A stretch of DNA of 64,000 bases from the NCBI RefSeq assembly GCF_000518765.1, contig NZ_KI912490.1:382897-446896 (forward strand), in the 5' to 3' direction. Source of the DNA: Ruminococcus flavefaciens ATCC 19208 (GTDB lineage Bacteria > Bacillota > Clostridia > Oscillospirales > Ruminococcaceae). The notes beneath the pieces were generated by a model. The model saw only the letters and a program-made list of their open reading frames with translations. It had not been told where the DNA came from and did not search any database. The position numbers were made by a program, and so were the translations under genes. Below are positions 18,157 through 25,953 of the stretch, one piece after another; position 1 is the stretch's first letter, and every line of letters starts with the position of its first letter.

Positions 18157-19422
18157 TCAGATAGCTGCAAAAGCCTGCTTGAGGTCATCGAGGATATCCT
18201 CAACGTTTTCAAGGCCTACGGAAAGTCTGATAAGACCGCCGTTTATGCCGCAGGCAACAAGCTGTTCGTCGGTGAGCTGACGGTGTGTAGCACTTGCAGG
18301 GTGAAGTACACAGGTACGGATATCGGCAACATGAACTTCATTTGAAGCAAGCTTAAGTGAGTCCATAAATTTAACTGCGGTATTTCTGCCGCCCTTTATA
18401 ACAAATGAGATAACTCCGCTTGTACCGTCAGGGAGATATTTCTGAGCGAGATCATAGTACTTGTTGCTCTTGAGTGCAGGGTAATTAACGGATTCCACCT
18501 TATCATTGCTCTCAAGGAACTGAGCAACTGTAAGAGCGTTCTCGCAATACTGCTTCATACGGATAGGAAGAGTTTCAAGTCCGAGATTGAGGTAGAATGC
18601 GGACTGAGCTGAAGGATAGCAGCCGAAATCTCTCATGAGCTGCATTCTTGCTTTAATGATGTATGCAGCCTTTCCGTAAGCCTTTGTATAGATAGTGCCG
18701 TGGTAGCTCTCATCAGGTTCTGTGAACTCAGGGAACTTGCCGTTAGTCCAGTCGAAATTGCCTGAATCTACGATAACACCGCCGCCCTGTACAGCATGGC
18801 CGTCCATGTACTTTGTAGTTGAGTGAACGATAATGTCAGCGCCGTGCTCAAAAGGTCTGCAAAGGATAGGAGTAGGGAAGGTGTTGTCGATAATAAGAGG
18901 AACGTTGTTTTCGTGAGCTATCTTTGCAAACTTTTCGATATCGAATACTGCAAGAGCAGGATTTGCGAGAGTTTCGCCGAATACAGCCTTTGTGTTAGGC
19001 TTGAAAGCAGCTCTTATCTCGTCCTCGGGAGCATCTGCGTCAACAAAAATGCACTCGATGCCAAGCTTTTTGAGGGTATATGCAAAGAGATTTACAGTTC
19101 CTCCGTAGATAGTAGCTGCTGAAATAAAGCTGTCGCCTGCCTTTAAGATGTTGAGCAGAGAGAGCAGTGATGCAGCCTGACCGCTTGAGGTACACATAGC
19201 ACCTACGCCGCCTTCGAGGGCGTTTATTTTTTCCTCGACAGCCATAACTGTGGGGTTTTCAAAACGTGAATAGATAAGGCTCTTTGTAGGGTCATCGAAT
19301 ACAGCGGCAACATCGTCTGTTGAGTCATAGACATAAGTTGTGCTCTGAACTATAGGAACAACTCTTGGCTCAGTATTCTTCGGGGTGTAGCCTGCATGCA
19401 GGCATTTGGTTTCGATCTTCAT
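18157..19422 (-). CDS. metY: O-acetylhomoserine aminocarboxypropyltransferase (sulfhydrylase)
   Basis: A 421-residue cytosolic PLP enzyme of the Cys/Met metabolism family. It makes homocysteine (or methionine) from O-acetylhomoserine and sulfide (or methanethiol). Seen: an opening IETKCLHAGYTPKNTEPRVVPI, the cofactor-stacking region YSRFENPTVMAVEEKINALEGG, VIIDNTFPTPILCRPFEHGADI-type segment, and STTKYMDGHAVQGGG with the Schiff-base Lys near residue 206. The length fits MetY (about 420-430) rather than the shorter MetB/MetC. AGGAGG precedes the ATG. The gene sits 25 nt after the HD-domain gene, perhaps in one operon; no SAM or T-box leader was seen before it. Confidence 0.93.
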   Translation of the reverse strand: MKIETKCLHAGYTPKNTEPRVVPIVQSTTYVYDSTDDVAAVFDDPTKSLIYSRFENPTVMAVEEKINALEGGVGAMCTSSGQAASLLSLLNILKAGDSFISAATIYGGTVNLFAYTLKKLGIECIFVDADAPEDEIRAAFKPNTKAVFGETLANPALAVFDIEKFAKIAHENNVPLIIDNTFPTPILCRPFEHGADIIVHSTTKYMDGHAVQGGGVIVDSGNFDWTNGKFPEFTEPDESYHGTIYTKAYGKAAYIIKARMQLMRDFGCYPSAQSAFYLNLGLETLPIRMKQYCENALTVAQFLESNDKVESVNYPALKSNKYYDLAQKYLPDGTSGVISFVIKGGRNTAVKFMDSLKLASNEVHVADIRTCVLHPASATHRQLTDEQLVACGINGGLIRLSVGLENVEDILDDLKQAFAAI

Positions 19423-19447
19423 TGTAGGGATACCTCCTGAAATATAG

Positions 19448-19954
19448 TTATCGCACTTTCCTGCGTATTATTCTTTGTACATTTGGTACACAGAATTCAA
19501 GGACAGCACAATATTTGTCGATGATAGTTATTATGTATGTCTCTTTATAGCTTGGCTTTGGTCTTGTCAGAGGCCACATATGCTTTTCGATCATGTCCTT
19601 TTCGAGAGAAGTGATCTCGGTGAGCTCTGATGCGTTGGAATAAGCCTGCAATGAATGATGCCTGCTGTGAGAAGCCTGCCATTTCTGCTTTGTAGAGTTG
19701 TACTCCTTGCGGTCATAATAGAAAAGATCGTGGAGAAGTCCTGCTCTTGCGGCAGAACGGGCGTTGAGCCTGAATTTCCTGCAAACAATGTAACAATAAT
19801 AGGATACGTTGACACAGTGCTGAAAACGTGTTGTAGAGACATGGTGTGTGATATTTTTTAACTCGCGGAGCTGCTCACAGTCGATTATATCGCTTACACA
19901 GTCATAATAGCTGTTATCAGTGAGTTCTTTAGAGGAACATATAGCTTTCAGCAT
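19448..19954 (-). CDS. HD domain protein
   Basis: A 168-residue predicted phosphohydrolase. The start at 19954 is chosen because AAGGAGG precedes it; a longer upstream frame would add an AT-rich hydrophobic stretch overlapping the promoter. Metal ligands are visible as a His in the STTRFQHCVNVSYYCY helix, HD in RAGLLHDLFYYDRKE, the HSRHHSLQAYSNA segment with two further His, and a later Asp in IIDKYCA. HD hydrolases of this size act on nucleotides or phosphate esters; no specific substrate can be named. It heads the possible HD-metY-flavodoxin operon. Confidence 0.8.
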   Translation of the reverse strand: MLKAICSSKELTDNSYYDCVSDIIDCEQLRELKNITHHVSTTRFQHCVNVSYYCYIVCRKFRLNARSAARAGLLHDLFYYDRKEYNSTKQKWQASHSRHHSLQAYSNASELTEITSLEKDMIEKHMWPLTRPKPSYKETYIITIIDKYCAVLEFCVPNVQRIIRRKVR

Positions 19955-20006
19955 AGGATAGTCCTCCTTGTTAAAGAATATCAGAAGCAAAAGCTCCAAT
20001 ATGAAT

Positions 20007-20035
20007 ATTATACAATAAATTATACGAAAAATCAA
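20007..20035 (-). promoter_or_regulatory. Promoter of HD-metY-flavodoxin operon
   Basis: On the minus strand: TTGATT (20035-20030), 17-nt spacer, TATAAT (20012-20007), about 55 nt before the HD gene start at 19954. Confidence 0.7.
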
Positions 20036-20172
20036 TAAGAAATGTAAATTAAACGTTTAAAAAAATAATTGGTTAAACCATTCTGGGACAAAACAGAAAA
20101 TAAAATGTATATATATTGTATAAAATATACAAAGAGTCTGTAGTCGGCCGTGTTATAAATCTAAAAACAGAC

Positions 20173-20205
20173 GAATTTATAAATTCACTGCAATAAAGTA
20201 TTGCA
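20173..20205. promoter_or_regulatory. Two palindromes upstream of gdhA, candidate operators
   Basis: GAATTTATAAATTC (20173-20186) is a perfect 14-bp palindrome. TGCAATA-AAG-TATTGCA (20189-20205) is a perfect 7-bp inverted repeat that overlaps the -35 box. Both could bind dimeric regulators; the regulator is unknown. Confidence 0.5.
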
Positions 20206-20229
20206 AAATCTGTAACATAGTGCTATAAT
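20201..20229 (+). promoter_or_regulatory. gdhA promoter
   Basis: TTGCAA (20201-20206), exactly 17 nt, TATAAT (20224-20229). The leader is about 45 nt, and GGAGG (20266-20270) precedes the ATG at 20281. Confidence 0.85.
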
Positions 20230-20238
20230 TTAATATGA

Positions 20239-21648
<1,410 letters not shown>

Positions 21649-21696
21649 TTGAATAAAAACTGATAGTGACTCATCAGTAGAGCAGTAAAGAATAAT

Positions 21697-21732
21697 ACCT
21701 CCCGTTGTGCTAACCGACGGGAGGTTTTTAAT
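21697..21732 (+). terminator. gdhA terminator
   Basis: Stem ACCTCCCGT / ACGGGAGGT followed by TTTTTAATTTT, about 50 nt after the gdhA stop. Confidence 0.9.
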
Positions 21733-21817
21733 TTTAATATATTGCACAATTAACAGGCTAATAAATTGTTTAAAACATAGAACTTTACTAAATATACAAT
21801 AATTATTTATGTTCAAC

Positions 21818-21845
21818 TTGAAATATGTGCAAGATGTGGTATAAT
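21818..21845 (+). promoter_or_regulatory. Promoter of cytidylate kinase-like gene
   Basis: TTGAAA (21818-21823), 16-nt spacer ending TGTGG, TATAAT (21840-21845). The TGTGGTATAAT extended -10 form recurs at 51.8 and 57.8 kb. Confidence 0.75.
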
Positions 21846-21901
21846 ATATCTGTAGTTATTTTATCAATCTAATAATAATTGAACATGAGGGGGACTATCC
21901 G

Positions 21902-22528
21902 ATGAAAAAATCTATCATTACAATTGAACGACAGTACGGAAGCGGCGGTAGTGTCATCGGTAAGCTTGCTGCTGAGAAACTTGGTATCAAATGCTATAAC
22001 CGACAGATACTTGAAATGACTGCTGAAAGATGCGGTATCGCTACCGAATATCTTGAAAATGCCGAGGAGAATGTTCCTACAAGTTTCCTTTATTCGCTTC
22101 TTCTATCCGCTAATCCTGCAAGAACTATGGAGGAAAATCTGCCTCTTTCGGATAAGGTGTTCCTTATGGAGAGCCGTATCATAAATGAACTGGCTGAAAA
22201 CGAGAAAAGCTTTGTGCTTGTTGGCAGATGCGGAAATTATATCCTTGAAGAAAAAGGCTGCTTCAGCGTTTATATCTACGCTGACCCTGAGTCCCGCGTT
22301 AAACGTGCTATCGAGGATTACGGCGTAAGTGAGAATAAAGCGGAAAATATTATGAAAAAAGCAGATAAACGCCGTGAGACCTTCTATAATGTAAATACGG
22401 GAAAGACATGGCAGGACAAGGATCAGTATGAGCTTTGTCTCAACAGTGCGGTGCTTGGTGATGAGCTGTGTGCGGACATAATCGTTAAGGCTTATCTGGA
22501 GTATAATTCACGTTTTGAAGAAGAATAA
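21902..22528 (+). CDS. Cytidylate kinase-like family protein
   Basis: A 208-residue P-loop protein of the PF13189 (cytidylate kinase 2) type. The N-terminus KSIITIERQYGSGGSVIGKLAAEKLGI carries the diverged Walker A (GSGGSVIGK), followed by CYNRQILEMTAERCGI; a Walker-B-like VLVGRCGNYIL lies near residue 102, and RVKRAIEDYGVS is the lid region. Family members are common in Clostridia, often as stand-alone genes; nucleotide kinase activity is assumed and not shown for most. Own promoter at 21.8 kb. A GAGGGGG ribosome site lies 9 nt before the ATG. The terminator behind it merges with the start of the next gene. Confidence 0.85.
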   Translation: MKKSIITIERQYGSGGSVIGKLAAEKLGIKCYNRQILEMTAERCGIATEYLENAEENVPTSFLYSLLLSANPARTMEENLPLSDKVFLMESRIINELAENEKSFVLVGRCGNYILEEKGCFSVYIYADPESRVKRAIEDYGVSENKAENIMKKADKRRETFYNVNTGKTWQDKDQYELCLNSAVLGDELCADIIVKAYLEYNSRFEEE

Positions 22529-22542
22529 ATTATAAAGAATAA

Positions 22543-22584
22543 ACAGCTCCTTTTGCGGCACAATAGCTGCAAAGGAGCTGTTTT
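22543..22584 (+). terminator. Hairpin that is both terminator and cover of the next ribosome site
   Basis: ACAGCTCCTTTTGC pairs with GCAAAGGAGCTGT and is followed by TTTTC, a terminator for the kinase-like gene. The 3' arm contains the AAAGGAG ribosome site (22571-22577) of the yetF-like gene that starts at 22586. Confidence 0.8.
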
Positions 22585-22585
22585 C

Positions 22586-23302
22586 ATGTGTGTAGTTCTT
22601 ATTCGTTCACTGATTCTGTATATACTCGTTATTTTCGCCGTAAGACTTATGGGAAAGCGTCAACTCGGGGAGCTTCAGCCATCGGAGCTGGTCATCACTA
22701 TCCTTGTCTCAAATATTGCAACCCTGCCCATCGAAGATGTGAATATCCCCGTAATAGTCGGTGTAACACCTATTCTTGCCCTTGTATGCTTTGAGGTCAT
22801 AGTATCTTGTATAAACCTTAGATCTCCTAAGCTCAGCAGGCTAATATCGGGAAGTCCTAAGATAGTCATTCGCGGAGGCTGCATCGAGCGTGATATACTC
22901 CGTGAGCTGCGGTTTTCTGTGGACGACCTGCTCATGGCACTGCGAAGCAAGGATATTTTTGACCTTAGCGAGGTGCAGTACGCAATTGTTGAAACTACGG
23001 GAAGCATATCCGTAATGAAAAAGTCTGCCGAGGATACTCCGAGTCGTAATGACCTGAAAATAGCCGCGGACTGCTCCGATCCTCCCGTGCTTATAATATC
23101 CGACGGAAGATATATCCCACAGGCTATGGAGTCGCTGAAACTTGGGAGGAGCACAGTTGAGGCATTACTGAAAAGGAACGGGCTTTCAGCTGATAATGTC
23201 TTTATTATGACGGCTGATGAGTCGGGGAAGTGCTTTGTTGCGGATAAGCAGGGGAGACCTCCGAAGATTCTGATGATAGGTGAGAAAAATGACAAGAGTT
23301 AA
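22586..23302 (+). CDS. YetF-like DUF421 membrane protein
   Basis: A 238-residue protein starting MCVVLIRSLILYILVIFAVRL at 22586, with AAAGGAG 8 nt upstream. Three membrane helices occupy about residues 1-85. The signature KRQLGELQPSELVITILVSNIA and DVNIPVIVGVTPI segment is typical of the DUF421/YetF family, followed by the cytoplasmic YetF-type domain (LRFSVDDLLMALR, AIVETTGSISVMKK). In Bacillus and Clostridium such proteins are linked to the spore membrane and germination, though biochemistry is unclear. It overlaps the DUF4363 gene by 14 nt, a recurrent pair in Clostridia. Confidence 0.88.
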   Translation: MCVVLIRSLILYILVIFAVRLMGKRQLGELQPSELVITILVSNIATLPIEDVNIPVIVGVTPILALVCFEVIVSCINLRSPKLSRLISGSPKIVIRGGCIERDILRELRFSVDDLLMALRSKDIFDLSEVQYAIVETTGSISVMKKSAEDTPSRNDLKIAADCSDPPVLIISDGRYIPQAMESLKLGRSTVEALLKRNGLSADNVFIMTADESGKCFVADKQGRPPKILMIGEKNDKS

Positions 23303-23666
23303 GATAAGTGCGGCAATACTGCTTATGCTTGTTGGGATAAGCGTTTTTTCAAGTATATGGGTGAACCACAGCTGCGATGCTATGCTGAGTGAGATTGATA
23401 TTATACATGAGCTTGAGGGAAAAGGCGATATCAGTGCAGCGGCTGACAGAGCAAGGGCAATGAATGCGGACTGGGAAAGCTTTCGTGAAAAGGCTTCTGT
23501 TATGCTGAAATACGACAGGCTCATTGAGATAGACCGTCTGTGTTCGCGTATCGTTTTCCTTGCAGAGAATGAAGAAGACGAAATGACAGCGGAGCTTGCA
23601 GAGCTCCGCGATATGCTTGAAATGCTGAAAAGCGGTGAAACACCGCTTCTTACAAGTGTATTCTGA
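23289..23666 (+). CDS. DUF4363 family protein
   Basis: 125 residues. ATG at 23289 with AGGTGAG just upstream, inside the end of the yetF-like gene; an upstream GTG at 23280 is less likely. One N-terminal membrane anchor (ISAAILLMLVGISVFSSIWV) is followed by a helical outer domain rich in Glu and Arg (ADRARAMNADWESFREKASVML), the pattern of DUF4363. The function is unknown; the conserved pairing with YetF suggests a joint membrane complex. Confidence 0.75.
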   Translation: MTRVKISAAILLMLVGISVFSSIWVNHSCDAMLSEIDIIHELEGKGDISAAADRARAMNADWESFREKASVMLKYDRLIEIDRLCSRIVFLAENEEDEMTAELAELRDMLEMLKSGETPLLTSVF

Positions 23667-23720
23667 GTTGAGAATTGAGAGTTTAAAGTTGAGAGTTGTT
23701 GTGTCGCCTGCGGCGGATAA
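23664..23720. repeat. Intergenic word repeats
   Basis: GTTGAGAATTGAGAG-type words run directly into GTGTCGCCTGCGGCGG, a small palindrome (CGCC/GGCG). The same combination occurs near 25.84 and 51.87 kb. Confidence 0.6.
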
Positions 23721-23724
23721 AAAG

Positions 23725-23764
23725 ATAAAAACCCCTGAAACCCACTAAAAGGTTTCGGGGGTAA
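23725..23764 (-). terminator. prfB terminator
   Basis: ACCCCTGAAACC / GGTTTCGGGGGT stem at 23731-23762. On the minus strand it is followed by TTTTTATCTTTTT, about 50 nt behind the prfB stop codon. Confidence 0.85.
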
Positions 23765-23814
23765 TGTTATTATGATTTGTATTTATAAAGTGGAGAGTCG
23801 CTAACTCTAAAAGC

Positions 23815-24933
23815 TTACTTTTCAAGTGTTCCGTGTGAGAGCGACTTCAGGTATGCGTTGATAAAGCCGTCGATATCGCCGTCCATAACTGCCTGAATAT
23901 TGCCGTTTTCAAAGCCTGTACGTGTGTCCTTTACGAGAGTATAGGGCATGAATACATAGGAACGTATCTGTGAGCCCCATGCGATCTGGTTCTGAACGCC
24001 CTTGATATCCTCGATCTTTTCAAGGTGCTCGCGCTCCTTGATCTCAATGAGCTTTGAACGGAGCATCTTCATGGCGTAGTCCTTGTTCTGGTACTGGCTT
24101 CGCTGAGTCTGGCAAGATACAACGATACCTGTAGGCTTATGGATAAGACGTACAGCCGAGCTGGTCTTGTTTACCTTCTGACCGCCTGCGCCGCTTGAAC
24201 GGTAAACTTCCATTTCGATATCCTCCGGACGGATATCAACTTCGATAGAGTCGTCAAGCTCGGGCATTACTTCAAGTGCTGCGAATGATGTATGTCTGCG
24301 TCCCTGTGCGTCGAAAGGAGATACACGGACAAGTCTGTGAACGCCTGACTCCGACTTCATATAGCCGTATGCGTTTTCACCCTCGATAAGGATAGAAGCG
24401 GACTTCATTCCTGCTTCGTCGCCGTCGAGATAATCCAGCAGTTCGACCTTGAACTCATGGCGTTCAGCCCAGCGGTTGTACATACGGTAGAGCATCTCTG
24501 CCCAATCCTGAGCTTCTGTTCCGCCTGCACCTGCGTGGAAAGTGAGGATAGCGTTTGCATTGTCGTACTCGCCTGTGAGGAGAGTTGCAAGCTTTTCGTC
24601 CTCCAGCTTTGTCTTGAAGGCTTCGGACTCCTTCTTTATTTCTTCGATGTCGCTCTCGTCGTCAGCCTCGATAGAAAGCTCGATGAGAGTGATGATATCT
24701 TCAAGGTTTTCGTTGAGCTGATTGTAATGCTCGATCTTTCTTTCAAGAGATTTCTGCTCTTTCAGTACCTTCTGAGAATTTTCGAGGTCGTCCCAGAAGC
24801 CTTCCTTGGCAGTTTCTTCGCCAAGCTCAGCTACTCTTTTCTTAGCAGCTTCTATATTCAGTACGTCGGCAAGCTCCTTCATTTCAGCGCGGTAGCCTGT
24901 CATTTCGACTCTGAGTTCATCAAGTATTATCAT
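23815..24933 (-). CDS. prfB: Peptide chain release factor 2
   Basis: A 372-residue class I release factor that recognises UGA and UAA. Start at 24933 after GAAAGGAATTACAGCT. Seen: N-terminal helical domain ending KEGFWDD, the recognition motif SPFDAQGRRHTSFA near residue 200, and the catalytic GGQ in RSSGAGGQKVNKTSSAVRL near residue 242. SPF, not PxT, marks it as RF2. The region around codons 25-30 is read straight through (ELADVLNIEAAKKRV) with no in-frame UGA, so the +1 programmed frameshift found in most prfB genes is absent here. Transcribed away from valS. Confidence 0.95.
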   Translation of the reverse strand: MIILDELRVEMTGYRAEMKELADVLNIEAAKKRVAELGEETAKEGFWDDLENSQKVLKEQKSLERKIEHYNQLNENLEDIITLIELSIEADDESDIEEIKKESEAFKTKLEDEKLATLLTGEYDNANAILTFHAGAGGTEAQDWAEMLYRMYNRWAERHEFKVELLDYLDGDEAGMKSASILIEGENAYGYMKSESGVHRLVRVSPFDAQGRRHTSFAALEVMPELDDSIEVDIRPEDIEMEVYRSSGAGGQKVNKTSSAVRLIHKPTGIVVSCQTQRSQYQNKDYAMKMLRSKLIEIKEREHLEKIEDIKGVQNQIAWGSQIRSYVFMPYTLVKDTRTGFENGNIQAVMDGDIDGFINAYLKSLSHGTLEK

Positions 24934-24965
24934 AGCTGTAATTCCTTTCAAACATAGATACATAT

Positions 24966-24994
24966 ATTATATCACAGTTTTGGACTGAACGCAA
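24966..24994 (-). promoter_or_regulatory. Likely prfB promoter
   Basis: On the minus strand: TTGCGT, 17-nt spacer, TATAAT (24971-24966), about 30 nt before the prfB start. Confidence 0.55.
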
Positions 24995-25022
24995 GAGGTG
25001 AGAGCCAGTTTTTTGCAAATAT

Positions 25023-25500
25023 TTAGTGAGCAGTGGTTAGTGCTTAGTGATTAGTGTAGGGGCTGCCTTTGGCAGTCCGCGAGTAAGTAGAGAGTAGAAG
25101 TGTAGGGAATGCCGCCTCGGCGTTCCGAGCCGTTAGACTGTAGGGGCGAGTTCCGCTCGCCCGTGTATGCCTTACGATGTAAACAACATGAACACGATGT
25201 AGGGACGCGCATTGCGCGTCCGCAGGTAACGCGGCAAATATGATGAAAACAATTGCAGGGGCTGATTATGTTTGTATCGTTATCCGCGGAACGCCGAGGG
25301 TGACTCCCTACAGTGTAGGGAGATGTCAGCAGAGCTGACAACGGGTCATCGCTCCTGTTAGGGGCGTTCCCTACGATTCTTACTTACGGGCTGTCGGGGA
25401 CGCCAGCCCCTACACATAGTTACGGCATACATAATTGTTACGGGCACACGGAATGCGCCCCTACAATTCTTAGTTCATAGTTCTCAGTTCTTGATTTTTC
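25023..25500. repeat. Cluster of at least six TGTAGGG-type hairpin elements
   Basis: This 480-nt gap has no gene. It begins with AGTGATTAGTG-like words, then holds hairpins at 25055-25079, 25101-25127, 25139-25163 and 25198-25222 (plus orientation), and 25387-25414 and 25441-25465 (minus orientation). A longer composite copy lies at about 25267-25375. Each unit starts TGTAGGG and ends CCG, but the stem sequences differ from unit to unit while staying paired. It ends with TTCTTAGTTCATAGTTC words just before the valS T-box promoter. Confidence 0.85.
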
Positions 25501-25503
25501 GTC

Positions 25504-25532
25504 TTGACAAACTCGGATTTATCGTGTATAAT
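25504..25532 (+). promoter_or_regulatory. valS leader promoter
   Basis: A consensus TTGACA (25504-25509), 17-nt spacer, TATAAT (25527-25532), directly before the T-box leader. Confidence 0.85.
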
Positions 25533-25539
25533 AGTAGAG

Positions 25540-25806
25540 TATTCAAAGGCGATGATGAAGAGGAGTACTCAGGATACCCGATTTTCAGAGAGCTGCCGTG
25601 CGGTGAAAGGCAGTATGACGGACCTGCGGAAGTAGCTTCGGAGCTTCGCGTGCCAACGGCTTTGCTCAGTAGTATGCGGCGTGTTCCTCACGTTACAGGG
25701 GAAGAGGTTTGCAGACCTCGCAGAGTGCGGGAGAAGGCTCCCGAATTCAGGTGGTAACACGGACATTAGTTCGCCCTGGACCTTAGTGGTTCGGGGCTTT
25801 TTTAAT
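25540..25806 (+). ncRNA. T-box riboswitch before valS
   Basis: A roughly 265-nt leader with the T-box core (GGTGGTAACACGGA, 25750-25763; the usual form is GGTGGTACCACGG) and the apical CAGAGAGCTG element near 25587. The terminator stem GCCCTGGACC / GGTTCGGGGC (25773-25797) is followed by TTTTTT. T-boxes bind uncharged tRNA and let transcription pass when it accumulates. Position predicts tRNA-Val, but I could not place the specifier codon with certainty. Confidence 0.85.
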
Positions 25807-25935
25807 TCGTAATTAAGAATGCGTAATTCGGAATTAATGTGTCGCCTGACGGCGAACATTTGAAATTTTGATCTGTGCCCTTTAGGGCACACCGCAATTC
25901 CTAATTCCGAACTCCGAATTCCGAATTTTAACTGA
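25805..25935. repeat. AT-rich word repeats between T-box and valS
   Basis: TAATTCGTAATTAAGAATG and reversed AATTCCGAACTCCGAATT words flank GTGTCGCCTGACGGCGAAC. This repeat cluster lies inside the valS transcript, between the T-box terminator and the start codon. Confidence 0.65.
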
Positions 25936-25953
25936 CTGAAAGGAAGAAGAAAA

